DNA of 64,000 nucleotides from Ampelocalamus luodianensis (Eukaryota > Streptophyta > Magnoliopsida > Poales > Poaceae): positions 26,690,165 through 26,754,164 of the forward strand of contig CM070639.1 in NCBI GenBank assembly GCA_036346255.1, written 5' to 3'. Each line of letters starts with the position of its first letter. Position 1 is the stretch's first letter. The notes under the pieces were generated by a model, which was not told the DNA's origin, made no database searches, and saw nothing but the letters and a program-made list of their open reading frames with translations. Below are positions 34,016-44,735 of this stretch, piece after piece. The position numbers and the translations under genes are program-made.

Positions 34016-34505
34016 TACTCTGAGAAGAAAGAAGGAAAATCTGCACAAAGGCGATCTTCTGCTCCCAAGTTGCCTCATCCTCGTAATGGTTTGACCATCG
34101 AACCTTAAGGAACTTGATGACCCGGTTCCTTGTTCTCCGCTCGATTCTCAAGAATGCGAACAGATGCTCGCATGTAGGTCAAATCTCCTTGCACATCGAG
34201 AACCTCCAATGGAGTTTCCTCGCTTGGGACACTGAGGCACTTCTTAAGGTGAGACACATGAAACACATCATGAACACCCTCAAGTGCGTACCGGTAGCTC
34301 CAATCAGATGCAACAGCCCCACTCTCTCGACGATGCGATAAGGCCCAACATAGCGGGAGCTAATTTGCCCTTGATGCCAAAACGCTGATGGCCCTTCAAG
34401 GGTGAGACTTTGAGATACACAAAGTCATTGGGCTCAAAGCTCAACTCACGGCGATGACGACCGCATAGCTCTTCCGCTGGATCGGGCAGACGCAGATGCT
34501 CGCGA
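34016..34505 (-). pseudogene. H integrase C-terminus and chromodomain
   Basis: Blocks in order are FEPNDFVYLKVSPLKG (about 34390-34440), a GVHDVFHVSHLKKCL segment (about 34240-34290), and RTRNRVIKFLKVRWSN then HYEDEATWE (about 34050-34140), the chromodomain-like end. Frame changes separate them. The C-terminal part binds DNA; the chromodomain is thought to read chromatin marks in this lineage. Confidence 0.85.
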
Positions 34506-35273
34506 TCAATCAACTCGCTTTGGCCTCATTGATCGAACCGGGCCAAGAACCGCCGCCACCGCTTTCGACCAAGACAATGGGGTTCTGCATCTCCTCCCAT
34601 ACAAGGCCTCAAATGGTGCCATGCCAAGACTGGCCTGATAGCTGTTGTTATAGGAGAACTCAACAAATGGTAGGCACTTCTCCCACTTCCTCCCATAGGA
34701 AAGAATGCAAGCACGGAGTATATCTTCCAACACTTGGTTGACTCGCTCCGTCGACCGCGGCTTGAGGATGGTAAGGCGAATCAAAGAAAGACGTGTGCCC
34801 ATAGCCTCTTGCAACTTATGCCAGAAACGAGAGGTGAAAAGAGAACCACGATCTGACACAATCGTTCGTGGCACACCATGCAGGCTCACAATGCGGGATA
34901 CGTACAAGTCTGCCAACTGACTCACATCAATCTTCGCCCGTACTGGAAGAAAATGGGCCACCTTTGTCAACCGGTCAATGATGACCCACAAGGCATCCTT
35001 CCCAGAAGAAGTACGGGGCAACCCAATGATGAAGTCCATGCCAACGGAATCCCACTTCCATTCTGGCACCGGCAAAGGCTGAAGAAGACCTGCTAGACGC
35101 TGATGCTCGGCCTTCACATGACAGCATACATCGCACTCGGCAACGAACTTGGCAATCTCGCGCTTCATACGGGTCCACCAGAATCTCTGACAAAGGTCCT
35201 GATACATCTTGGTAGCCCCGGGGTGAATAGACAAAGGAGAGTCATGGGCTTCGTGGAGAATCAAATCCCGCAA
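34506..35273 (-). CDS. H integrase zinc finger and catalytic core, open fragment
   Basis: The 255-residue frame begins in the HHCC module (LHEAHDSPLSIHPGATKMY, then FVAECDVCC). The core follows with KWDSVGMDFIIGLPRT (first aspartate, about residue 82), LPVRAKIDVSQLADLY, VSDRGSLFTSRFW (second aspartate, about 144) and STERVNQVL (glutamate). FVEFSYNNSYQ and FEALYGRRCRTPL complete the domain. The segment before the glutamate is altered (LIRLTILKPR) relative to the usual YHPQTDGQ, suggesting local sequence damage. The first methionine is internal. Confidence 0.9.
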   Translation of the reverse strand: MRDLILHEAHDSPLSIHPGATKMYQDLCQRFWWTRMKREIAKFVAECDVCCHVKAEHQRLAGLLQPLPVPEWKWDSVGMDFIIGLPRTSSGKDALWVIIDRLTKVAHFLPVRAKIDVSQLADLYVSRIVSLHGVPRTIVSDRGSLFTSRFWHKLQEAMGTRLSLIRLTILKPRSTERVNQVLEDILRACILSYGRKWEKCLPFVEFSYNNSYQASLGMAPFEALYGRRCRTPLSWSKAVAAVLGPVRSMRPKRVD

Positions 35274-35839
35274 TTACATGACCTTAGGAACCACAAGACG
35301 CCGCCCAAACCATACAACTCCGTGCTCATCCTCTGAAAAGCACTTGGCTGTCCCATCCTTGATGTTCGCTTGATTTGACTCACACCCATATCTGTCACAT
35401 GCACTTTGATTTGGTCCACCAAGGTTGGTTGCACAACCAAGGTAGAAAGAGAACCGTGCTCGATCAAACCCAAATTGAGGCGCTGAAATTGCGCAATGAG
35501 GGTAGGCTGCGCTCTTGGAGCATCAACATGTTGCAATACACCTTCCGATCGAGTGCATCCGCAACGACATTGGCCTTGCCCGATGATACGAATGCCCATA
35601 TCATAGTCCTTGATCAATTCCAACCATCTTCTTTGTCTGAGGTTCAAATATGGCTGGGTGAACAAGTACTTCAAGCTCTTGTGGTCAGAATACACCTCAC
35701 AACGGTTACCAATCAGGTAATGCCGCCAAATCTTGAGTGCATGAACCACAGCAGCTAACTCCAAGTCATGAGTAGGATAGTTGAGTTCATGAGGCCTCAA
35801 CTGCCGCGACGCGTAGGCCACAACCTTGCCTGCCTGCAT
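35261..35839 (-). CDS. H RNase H domain, open fragment
   Basis: The frame reads GKVVAYASRQLRPHELNYP, THDLELAAVVHALKIWRHY, YSDHKSLKYLFTQP and RQRRWLELIKDYDMGI. It then shifts (GQGQCRCGC) where the GKANVVADALSRK block should be. The tail, with LGLIEHGSL and similar words, is the linker before the integrase. It degrades RNA in the hybrid during reverse transcription. It is separated from the preceding 36259 fragment by one stop or frame change. Confidence 0.85.
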   Translation of the reverse strand: MQAGKVVAYASRQLRPHELNYPTHDLELAAVVHALKIWRHYLIGNRCEVYSDHKSLKYLFTQPYLNLRQRRWLELIKDYDMGIRIIGQGQCRCGCTRSEGVLQHVDAPRAQPTLIAQFQRLNLGLIEHGSLSTLVVQPTLVDQIKVHVTDMGVSQIKRTSRMGQPSAFQRMSTELYGLGGVLWFLRSCNCGI

Positions 35840-36259
35840 AAGAACACAACCAAGACCCTAACGAGAAGCATCACAAAAGATATCAAAACTCTTGTGAATA
35901 TCAGGGAGAACAAGCACTAGGGCTGAGGTCAACCGCTTCTTGAGTTCCTGAAAACTCACATCATAAGCAGTGGACCACTCAAACTTCTTGTCTTTCTTGA
36001 GCAATTCGGTCATAGGCTTCGCAATCTTGGAGAAATTCTCGATAAAGCGGCGATAGTAGCCGGCCAAACCAAGAAAACTCCGCACATCGGTGACTGACTT
36101 GGGCTGACCCCAAGATAGCACATCACTGACCTTGCTAGGATCCACAGCCACACCTCTGTTGAAAGAACATGGCCCAAGAATGCCACTTCCTTCAACGTAA
36201 CTCACACTTGCCGAACTTCGTGATACGGTGGTGCTCGCGTGCAGCCTTGCCCAACACAA
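35840..36259 (-). pseudogene. H RT connection and RNase H start
   Basis: Readable blocks are VDPSKVSDVLSW, KSVTDVRSFLGLAGYYRRF, IENFSKIAKPMTELLKK, FEWSTAYDVSFQELKKRL and LPDIHKSFDIFCDASR. The last holds the first RNase H aspartate. The upstream 100 bases (thumb region) are in another frame. Confidence 0.85.
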
Positions 36260-36289
36260 GCTTTAGATGCTCAAAGATGCTCTTCTTCA

Positions 36290-36699
36290 CTCTTGGAGTA
36301 GATAAGGATATCATCGATGAATACCACCACGAACCTATCCAAATACTCCATGAATAATGAGTTCATAAGGTTCATGAATAAAGCAGAGCATTGGTCAAAC
36401 CAAAAGACATGACGGTGTACTCATAAAGACCATAACGAGTAGCAAAGGCCGTCTTTGGAATATCCTCGCTCGATCCCGACTTGATGATAGCCTAATCTCA
36501 AGTCAATCTTGAGAAGACTCGTGTTCTGGCCAATCGATCGAAAGATCATCAATACGGGCAAAGGATACTTGTTCTTCACCGTCACCTCATTAAGCGGACG
36601 GTAATCAACACACATGCGCAAGGTCTTGCCTTCTTCTTCACAAAGATAATCGACAGCCCCAAGGAGATGAGCTAGACGGATAAAACCCTTTTCTTGCAA
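36290..36699 (-). pseudogene. H RT catalytic region, frameshifted
   Basis: The minus strand gives KTLRMCVDYRPLNEVTVKN (about 36590-36650), KIDLRLGYHQV (about 36480-36520), then in other frames LYEYTVMSFG near 36410 and FVVVFIDDILI at about 36300-36340, the catalytic motif. At least three frame changes occur. LRLGYHQ replaces the usual LRSGYHQ. Confidence 0.85.
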
Positions 36700-37295
36700 C
36701 TCACCCGCTGCTTCTTCAGCTCCTCCAACTCATTAGGAGGCATGCGATATGGCCTCTTTGAAATAGGGGCGGTACCGGGCAGCAACTCAATAACGAACTC
36801 CAAGTCTTGAACGGGAGGCATTCTAGGCAAATCTTCAGGAAAGACATCCGCGAAGTCACACACAGTGGGGACATCGCGAATCTCCAATGCTGGCTTTGCT
36901 TCAAGGGCATAAAGATGTGGCCCTTGCAGCTGCGGTGAAAACCCAACCTGTTCACCTGAAGGACTGGTGAGGTAGACAATCTTCCTGGCACAATCGATTT
37001 GCCCCAAGTGTTGGGACAACCAATCCATGCCAAGAATCACATTTAGGCACGCCGAATCGAGTTGGATAAGACTCGCCAAGAATCCCACTCCTTCGATGTG
37101 GATAGGAACATCCCGGCACACTTGGTCAGCTCTCATTTCCGAACCCGGAGAGCGAATAAGAAGTGGAACCCCCAAAGGAACACAGTGGAGACCACTATCA
37201 ACAGCAAACGACCTCGAAATAAAAGAATGCGAAGCTCTAGAGTCAAATAAAACTGTAGCAGGACGTAAATTGACAAGAAGTGTACCCAACACCAC
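36672..37295 (-). CDS. H protease and RT N-terminus, open fragment with altered active site
   Basis: This 207-residue frame starts with VLGTLLVNLRPATVLFDS. It continues with RASHSFISRSF, VILGMDWLSQHLGQIDCAR, HLYALEAKP, VCDFADVFPEDLP and APISKRPYRMPPNELEELK. It is the aspartic protease followed by the RT entry. The catalytic motif is DSRAS instead of DSGAS (about 37240-37255): a glycine-to-arginine change that should abolish activity in this family. On the plus strand it is CCAG to CTAG, a C-to-T change in CHG context. The end shifts frame at VSCKKR. Confidence 0.9.
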   Translation of the reverse strand: MVLGTLLVNLRPATVLFDSRASHSFISRSFAVDSGLHCVPLGVPLLIRSPGSEMRADQVCRDVPIHIEGVGFLASLIQLDSACLNVILGMDWLSQHLGQIDCARKIVYLTSPSGEQVGFSPQLQGPHLYALEAKPALEIRDVPTVCDFADVFPEDLPRMPPVQDLEFVIELLPGTAPISKRPYRMPPNELEELKKQRVSCKKRVLSV

Positions 37296-37406
37296 GTCGG
37301 GTGCCTCGTGTGCCTCCTCAGCCGAGATATGGTTGACTCGGCCGCTCCCTAAGCCCGGGGTCTTCTGGTCACGTGGGTGACCACTCCCTTGCCCGCGTCC
37401 TCCATT

Positions 37407-37411
37407 AGGAC
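37407..37411. repeat. Target site duplication of N, left copy (AGGAC)
   Basis: AGGAC precedes the TGTAACA end of N and recurs at 50331-50335. E1, which has no insertion there, reads CCATTAGGACGAGG across the site (about 797-810), confirming the empty-site structure. Confidence 0.96.
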
Positions 37412-37899
37412 TGTAACAGCCCTAACTTAGGGTTTGTATTTCAAATGTAAAATTTTGAGAAGAAATAAAAACTTTTGTTGCCTCTTCAAATCATTTGAAA
37501 GTTTCTACATTTTTCCCTAGCAATTTCCATTTTCTAGAATTAAATTCTTGTGAATGGAAATTGTTGTCAGCACATTCTTAGCCTTCAAACTTGTGATCAT
37601 CCCCTAGGAATATTTTTCCTGTCATCTTGATCATCCTATCTACCTCCCTGAATTATTTCACAATTTTTAGATTTTGTTTGCTATTTCAAATGGCCAAGTC
37701 AACTCTGTTTGAAATCTGGTCAAACTCCCTGTACAGCAGCTTGTGAATTTTCTCTAGAACAATGCAGTGTATAAAAGTTCTGGAAAATTATACAAGGTTT
37801 TCTCTGTCCCTAGTAGCTGCCATAAAAATTTCGGATTTTTGGAGCTCAGAGCTACCTCTAAAAATTCCCCAAACCTTCTCTGTCTTTTAAATCAAATTC

Positions 37900-39060
37900 T
37901 AAAATATCGTTCTCGGCCCGAACCCAACTCGGGCTCGAGTCCGACTCGCACACTTGGTTCGGTCGCGTCAACTAATCGCACCGCCGAGTCCAATTGATCG
38001 CGACCGTCCGATGCAAATCGAACGATCCACGGGCGCGCGCATGCAACCGACTGTCCGAATGCATACACCAATCTCACCGTCCGCTTTAGATCCAACGGTC
38101 GGCGCGATATTGATCGAGTCTAACTCGGGCTCGCGCTGCTTCTTTTGCCGCCGACTTGTGGGCCATCCTCGCCGGTCATTTCCGCCACGCCACTTCGCTG
38201 ACTCCAGCGCACCGCCACCGCGCTCTCGGCACGCCGCTGCATGCACGCGCCACCTAGCTTCACCGGTCTTTTCACCGCCACGCCTCACCTCGCCGCCTCC
38301 GCTTTGCTCCTACAAAGGCCACCGAGGGTTTTCCTACCTCGCTTTTCTTCTCTCTGTCTTTCTTCTCCATCGAGCTCCGGGAGCCGTGAGCGCGCCGCGA
38401 CGCCCGAGCATTTCACCGCTCCGGTGGCTCCGGCCATCGCCGGCCGCACGGCGTGTTCCACATCCCGGAAGTAAACCCTCAAGGAATTTCAGGATTCATC
38501 GTCGTGGAGCTGCGCGTGGACTTTCTTCTCAAGTCCGCCGAAACCGCCTTTTCCACCGCGCGTTTTCTCCGGTGAGCTCGGCTCAATTCTTCGCTTCTGT
38601 GAGCACCACCGACTCCACCTTTCTTCTCCACTCACTCGTGTCCCTCGCTCACCCTGGCTCTCGTCGCCGTTAATCGCCTTTGCGCCGCCAGGCTCTCGCC
38701 GCCGGTCACCCGGTGCCTCTCCGTTGCCGCCAGCACACGGTGAGTTCTCGGTAACTCATTGATGCCCATGCGCGCGCTAAATTTCATTGTCTTCCTCTCT
38801 AGTGCAGTCGCACCTTGTCACCCCACTGCCGGCCGCCAAGCTCCGTCGCCGCGCCACCGCAGTGCATCTCCGGCTGCCTCGAGACCACCTACAGTTTCAG
38901 TGATCCTCCGGCGACCCATTTTGGCCTTGGTTTCCACCTCGCCGCGCCTCCACCGCCGGCGACGAATCCAGGTCCAGAGCCGCCCGAGATCCTCTGTTCT
39001 TTTTCAGTTGTGCTCCTCTCTGTCTGTCTGACAGTGGGGCCCACTCCTTCAAAACCAATT
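37900..39060 (+). other. GC-rich block in N 5' LTR
   Basis: A strongly GC-rich, pyrimidine-biased segment (CTCGCCGCC, TTCTTCTCC and CACCGCC words) within an AT-rich LTR, repeated in the 3' LTR at 46750-47880. GGTGAGTTCTCGGTAACTCA-like words near 38738 and 47596 could be splice donors. The 239-codon plus frame across it (37954-38673) is not conserved in the other LTR copy and is probably not translated. Confidence 0.5.
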
Positions 39061-40170
39061 AGTTAGCTGCTAATCATGCTTATGATTGTTCTTTAGTTCA
39101 CTCTCATGCATGATCAAAGTTTGTAATTGAGGTTTGAAAGTATATTAGTGCAAGTTTCCTTGTAGCTTTTCTCTGTTGTCATTTTTATCTGTTGTCAGTA
39201 ATCTGAAAATTTGTATCATGCTTGTTATTAGGTTTTGTTAGTCTTGATGCCTCCTTTTTGTTGTGGTGGTTAGCATGAAATCATTTAGTTGGTATCTTTA
39301 AGTTTCTAAGCTTCTATTGCCATGCTTGATCATAGGGATAGTTAGCTGCTCATTTTATTTGCCTCTGTACTTTTGAGTTGTCAGTGTTATAAGATTTGGG
39401 TAGTGGCCAAATGTTGAAACTTGTTAGCCTTGCAAAATCTAGGTGTGATGCTTAGGGTATGAATAGTGAGCATCCTTAGCATCCTATCTTAGGTAGAAGA
39501 TTTTTGTTTAGCATTTCTTAGTTGGATACTTGGCTAGTTATGCTTTCAATAGTTTCTTGTAGATTTTGTGCTCTCACTGTCAATAGTGGTTTTAGTATAG
39601 CTAGCTGATTTTGATGTGTTAACTTGATGATTAAATAATAGATGTGCATACAATCACCATCAAAGCCTGCCCAAAGTTTAAAGCATGTTAGAAGTTTGAT
39701 TTTGTGGTTAACCTAGCAAATGAGTGGATGGGTCTCTGAGCAATTATTTGTCATTCTTTGTGATAGTCTAGCCTTGGTGTATATATTGGTGTTTGTATTT
39801 GATGTTTGAGTTTTGCGGTGTTATTCGCTCTTATTCATTTGCTTTGTTCGATCGTTAGGCTTCGATATTTGCGGCAACCACGAGGACGATCCTCCGCACC
39901 ATATCGAGCAGCAAAAGAACTGCAAGCAGCTTGATCATGTTTATCCCAGTATTTTAAAATCTAATATTTTGTTTCAGCTGTATGTATGCATTGCTTAATT
40001 TGTGTTAAATTGGTTAGTTAAATCCGTAGCTGCATATCCTGTAGACAAAATATTGATCTCTACTACCTGAGCCTAGGTTATTTGCTGTGATTAAAGGTCA
40101 TTTGGATGATCTCTTGTCACTTAGTAGATCCGGTCAACTTGCTTAGACATGCTTAGCTATTTCAGAGAAT

Positions 40171-40200
40171 CAAGGTTATCGACTTTAGTCGGTAACCTTG
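40171..40200 (+). other. Conserved LTR hairpin, N 5' copy
   Basis: CAAGGTTATCGAC, loop TTTA, GTCGGTAACCTTG: 13 pairs with a single T-G, which is U-G in RNA. The 3' LTR copy is at 49006-49029. Confidence 0.65.
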
Positions 40201-41518
40201 ATCACACAAAATTTACTACAACTTTTTGTTTCAGCATCTTTGCTATGTTTAATTGAAAAATTAAAAATGAAAACAAAAATGATTTAGACTTGGGCACAAT
40301 GGTAAGACTGGTGTGATCTGTTGGGTGTGACCGAAAGGTGCCCGAGCCGAGTTAAGGACCGAGTTTCTTGCGCCACCGTCTTGAGCATTTTGCGTGCTAA
40401 CCACACTAGAGTATATGGGACCTCTCTTGACCTAGTACTTTGGCGTGTATTGGCTCCGGGTCGCAGGAGGTCGCAGGAGGGACGGAGGTGGGAGCATGGT
40501 AGTTGTCCGAAAAGCTTTATCCTGAGTGGGTAGTTGTCTTTTCGGCTTTACCATGTAAGCGTATGGGTTTCTATCCATACAAGCTGCTCGGGTTGATACA
40601 CAATATTGGAAACAGTCTCGTAGGACTTAGTGTGCGGCATACCTTCTAAGTGTGCTTTGGCTTAAAGGCGATCCGAGGTGTGGGTACATTGGTACACCCT
40701 GCAGGTCAAAACTATTCGAATAGCCTCGCCCTAGGTTATGGACACGCCTGGATACGCCCCAAGAACTAGACTACAACATTTAAATTAAAACTTGATGGGT
40801 GGTACGAAACGGGATTCGTGCTATTGTTGTGGTGACTATTGGGATAGTCACTTCTAGGTTGTTTATCTTTCGCTTTTGTTATCAATATCCGTCATCGTTA
40901 TTTCAATCTTAAAAATGAATTGCAAACTTGCCTTTAAACTGTATTACATTATTGCAAATGAAAATTGGCTTTATGCAAATAAAACATATGGCCTCCACTA
41001 AACAAGCTCGCATGTAGCATATGAACAGTCCGCTAGTTCACACGTCGGTCTTGCGGGTACAAAGACAATCTTTGTACTCGGTGCTTTGCATAATGTTTTG
41101 TTGCAGAGGAAGAAGGTGAGCCTCGGGGCCTCACTTACGTGAGTCTGTCTTGCTGCCGCCGTGGGTGACGACTAGTCTTGGCGGTCGGTCGGATGCCTTG
41201 TGGGTTGAAGGCACGGCGATTGGCTTTGTTTATAGCCATCTTATGGCACTTTTGCTTCACTGTCGTTCTTGTTATTTGTATCTTGTGGCCTGTGGCCTAT
41301 GTCTGTAATATTGTTACTATTTGTTTATCTTCCGTTTGTAGTGTAATGTTTGGACTCTATGTTTTGAATGGAGTTGCTGTCTAATTTTGTAACGAGGTGC
41401 GTATACTGCTTTCTGGGAAGTATACATATCTCGAGGATCAGTTTATTTGATTTGTGATGCTAGGACCAGGTGGTTGGTTAAGCATTACAAGCCAAATAAA
41501 CTGGGGTCCTCACAAAGT

Positions 41519-41531
41519 TGGTATCAGAGCC
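41519..41531 (+). other. N primer binding site (tRNA-iMet)
   Basis: TGGTATCAGAGCC starts four bases after the 5' LTR. It complements the 3' end region of initiator methionine tRNA. Confidence 0.93.
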
Positions 41532-41936
41532 ATTCTGACCGTAGTAACCCAAGCATAGTCGTCCTTAGGATATTTTGAAAGTCTTATTTTCAAATCATAA
41601 CAAGGTTTATGAAAACCTAGGCAGATTCTCAGATTTTATTCCTTACCTATCTTAGCTTTCTACTCTCATCTTACTCTAATTTAAGTCTTGAAACTTGGTT
41701 TCTCTCTTTACCTTTCAAAAGATAGTTACTACCGGTGGAATTAGTCTGGGAAGAACTATGAAGTTTAATCCAACTAAAACTTGTGGGGATAATAGGGTAA
41801 GATGTAAAGTGAGTAGTTATGTGTCCGATTTTCTTTGGTCGAACTTTATCCCGCTTGTGTTTGTTTCGGATTTGCTTTCATGAATTTTGGGCTTTCTTGC
41901 TCTTAAATTTGTTGCTAACTTGTTTTAGTGAAACAG
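41532..41936 (+). other. N untranslated leader
   Basis: AT-rich 0.4-kb spacer between primer site and gag. It resembles, in the same order, the H (51290-51965) and E1 (1761-2514) leaders but is shorter. There is no convincing reading frame. Confidence 0.65.
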
Positions 41937-42900
41937 ATGGTCGAGAACGCGTGGCGCCAACAGCTGGTCATGATGAGGAGCTTCCTCCTCCGACCATGGT
42001 GAGGTTCTCGCCGATTGAGCGAAACCGCATGGACCGACGCGCATCTTGGAGGTTATTGCTAGGAATACCTCCACTCCCTGCCGTGGTGGCGCCACCGGAC
42101 TCGCGGGGACTTGCAGAGTTCCTCCGCACGCACCACCGACTTTCTCCCGCTCTCGAGGACCCTCTCGATGCGGATGATTGGTCTGCGCATGGTTGAGCGG
42201 AAGCTCAACATAGCTCGATGCCAGCGCAGATAAGGCGCTCGCGCCCCACCAGCTTGAGGGCGGCACTCTCATGGTGGGAGAACTATCTCGCCATGCACCG
42301 CGGGCCATGTGGTCGCGTGGGAGGAGTTCAGTCGACTTTCGTCGGGCCCACATCCTCGACGGCCCGATGAAGTCGAAGAAGAAGGAGTTCTCGCGCCAAG
42401 CAAGGGCGCAAATGCGTGACTGAGTACTGCACGAGTTCAATCATCCGCTCGTTATGCTCGGGGAGGTGGCCTCGATGAGGCTAAGCAGAGAAATTTATGG
42501 ATGGCTTGTCCGAGGAGCTGCAGGACAAGCTATCCATTGTGGACTTCTCGCACTTTCAGCCTTGGTAGATAAGGCCATTGTTGCAGAGCATAAGGCAAAG
42601 GCGCTGGCGAGTCCATAGCGCAAATGGGAGGCGACGGTCTACTCACACCACCTCGTTCGTCCTCGGCCGGGCGGCACGATGGCCCGTTCTTTTGCTCCAC
42701 CGGCGCGAGACCATCTCGCACCAGCTCCTCGCCCACCGCAGGCCGTGAGCCAGCCACGGCGCCGCGATCCAGCCAGCAGAGCGGTCTCCGCAATCCGGCC
42801 GCCGAGGTGATTTGTTTTCGCTGCCACAACAAGGGCCATTATGCGAATGCTCGCCTCGAGTGTTAAGCAGCCCTCGCCCTAATGGAGGACGCGGCGCAGG
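41937..42900 (+). pseudogene. N gag, frameshifted
   Basis: The likely start is the ATG at 41937 (MVENAW). DEELPPPTMVRFSPIERNRMD, GLAEFLRTH and EDPLDADDW follow in the second frame to 42196. The capsid core (ALSWWENYLAM-like, 42260-42310) and TEYxHEFN, LSEELQDKLSIVDF and ALVDKAIVAEHKAKALA blocks lie in successive frames to 42615. The knuckle ICFRCHNKGHYANARLEC at about 42808-42864 has arginine where the fourth ligand is expected. Order matches E2 gag. Confidence 0.87.
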
Positions 42901-42979
42901 AGCGGTCACCGCGACTGTAAGATTATTCAAGACCTGAGTGCGGCGTGGTCGAGTGAACCACCTTTCACCGAGGAGGCTC

Positions 42980-43420
42980 GGAGGCGCGGATGTCGTGATT
43001 GGTACACTTCTTGTCAATTCGTCCCGCTGCAGTGATATTTGATTCTCGAGCATCGATTCTTTTATTTCAAGATCATTTGCTGCTGCTAGTGGTCTTCACG
43101 TGTTCCTTTGAAGTTCCTTTGCTCATCCGCTCTCCGGGTCGGAAATGAGAGCCGATTCTGATGTCGGGATGTTCCTATCATAGTCAAAGGAGTGGGGTTT
43201 TGGCAAATCTTATTCGCTCACCCAAAGCAAGTCGGATGTGATTCTTGGCATGGATTGGTTGTCCCAACACTTGGGGCAAATCGATTGTGCCAGAAGATTG
43301 TCTACCTCACCACTTCTTCAAAGAACAGTCGGATTTTCGCCAGACTTCACGGCCGCATCTATGTGCATTAGAAGCTAAGCCGACCTTGCAAATTCGTGGA
43401 TGTTCCCATAGTATCCGACT
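42980..43420 (+). pseudogene. N aspartic protease, frameshifted
   Basis: DVVIGTLLVNS, FDSRAS near 43040, PLLIRSPG near 43125 and MAWIGCPNTWGKS at 43245 follow the order of the H protease. The catalytic triplet appears as DSR rather than DSG, through an altered CTG word. Several frame changes intervene. Confidence 0.8.
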
Positions 43421-44330
43421 TTGTGGATGTCTTTCCAAGATTTGCCTCGATGCCTCGGTTCGAGATCCGGAGTTTGCCATCGAAGTTGCTGCCCGCATCG
43501 CTCCGATTTCAAGGCGCCAGATCGGATGCCTCCCAATGAGCTAGAAGAATTGAAGAAGCAGCTTGGTGAGCTCCAAGCAAAGGGTTTCATCCGTCCAGTT
43601 CATCTCCTTGGGGTTGTCCGGTGATCTTTGTGAAGAAGAAGGACAAGACTTTGCGCATGTGTTGATTACCGCCCTCTCAATGAGGTGACGGTGAAAACAA
43701 ATATCCTCTCGCCCGCATTGATGATCTTTTGACCGGTTGTCCGGAGCTCGTGTGTTCTCCAAGATTGATCTCGAGATCGGGCTATCATCAAGTCCGGATC
43801 GTAGTGAGGATATTCAAGACGGCTTTCACTACTCGTTATGGCTCTGACGAGTACAATCGTCATGTCCTTTGGCTTAACCAATGCTCCACTTTGTTCATGA
43901 ACTTGATGAATTCAGTATTCATGGAGTTTTGGACAAATTTGTGGTGGTCTTCATTGATGATATTCTTATTTATTCCAAGATCAAGCAGAGCATGCCGAGC
44001 ATCTCAAGATTGTTTTGGGCAAATTGCGGAGCACCAACTATATGCGAAGTTCAAAGAAATGTGAGTTCGTTGAAGGAAGTGGCATTCTTGGGCCATGTTC
44101 TTTCACCGAGGCATAGTGTGGATCCCAAAGAAGGTCGGCGATGTTCTATCTTGGGACAGCCCAAGTCACCATCGATGTGCGGAGTTTTCTTGGTTTAGCG
44201 GGCTACTATCGCCGCTTTATCGAGAACTTCTCCAAGATCGCAGTCGATGACCGAATTGCTCAAGAAGGACAAGAAGTTTGTATGGTCCTCGCTTGTGATG
44301 AGAGCTTTTGAGCTCAAACAATGATTGACT
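43421..44330 (+). pseudogene. N reverse transcriptase, frameshifted
   Basis: RT blocks are PISRR near 43505, RMPPNELEELKKQLGELQAKG (43530-43590), an MRxxCxDYRPLNEVT block near 43660, SGYHQVRI near 43780, then FVVVFIDDILIYS at about 43938-43976 and KEVAFLGHVLS near 44075. FLGLAGYYRRFIENFSK (about 44185-44235) is the connection region. Frames change at least five times. The enzyme would copy element RNA in cytoplasmic particles. Confidence 0.87.
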
Positions 44331-44735
44331 TCAGCTCCAGTCCTTACTCTTCCTGATATCCACAAGAGCTTCGATATTTATTGCGATGCCTCTCGTCGGG
44401 GACTCGGATGTGTTCTTATGCAGGAAGGCAAGGCAGTCGCCTATGCATCTAGGCAGCTGAGGCCTCATGAGCTCAACTATCCCACCCATGATTTAGAGCT
44501 TGTGCAGAGTTCATGCACTCAAGATTTGGCGGCATTATTTGATCGGAAACCGCTGTGAGGTGTATTCCGATCATAAGAGTTTGAAATACTTATTCACTCA
44601 GCCAGATCTGAACCTCAGGCAGAGGAGATGGCTAGAATTGATCAAAGATTATGATATGGGTATTCAAGATCATCTGGCAAGGCCAATGTGGTTCTTGATG
44701 CACTTAGCCGAAAGGTGTATTGCAATACTTTGATG
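44325..44735 (+). pseudogene. N RNase H, frameshifted
   Basis: LTLPDIHKSFDIYCDASRRG (first aspartate), AVAYASRQLRPHELNYP and THDLEL are in the 44325 frame. It then shifts to VHALKIWRHYLIGNRCEVY, SDHKSLKYLFTQPDL and RQRRWLELIKDYDMGI in the 44500 frame. The shift lies at a CTG/CAG-like word near 44505. Confidence 0.87.

Larger units (their letters stand above)
37412..41514 (+). repeat. N 5' LTR, 4.1 kb
   Basis: It has TGTAACAGCC...GTCCTCACA ends. It holds a GC-rich block (37900-39060), the hairpin (40171-40200), the palindrome CTATTCGAATAG (about 40709-40720, complement strand identical) and TTGCAGAGGAAGAAGGTGAG (41101-41120). ATCCAACGGTCGG at about 38091 is an MSA-like word. No clear TATA box is visible. 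Long plus-strand frames in the GC-rich block look like composition effects. Confidence 0.95.

Noticed and set aside
37954..38673. 239-codon plus-strand open frame in the N 5' LTR
   Set aside because: It lies in a GC-rich leader, has no recognisable domain, and the equivalent frame is broken in the 3' LTR copy (46750-47530). Composition explains its length.
41178..41384. Hydrophobic 68-codon frame in the N LTR resembling a membrane peptide
   Set aside because: The same region gives different peptides in E1, H and P, with no conserved frame, so the hydrophobicity comes from T-rich DNA.
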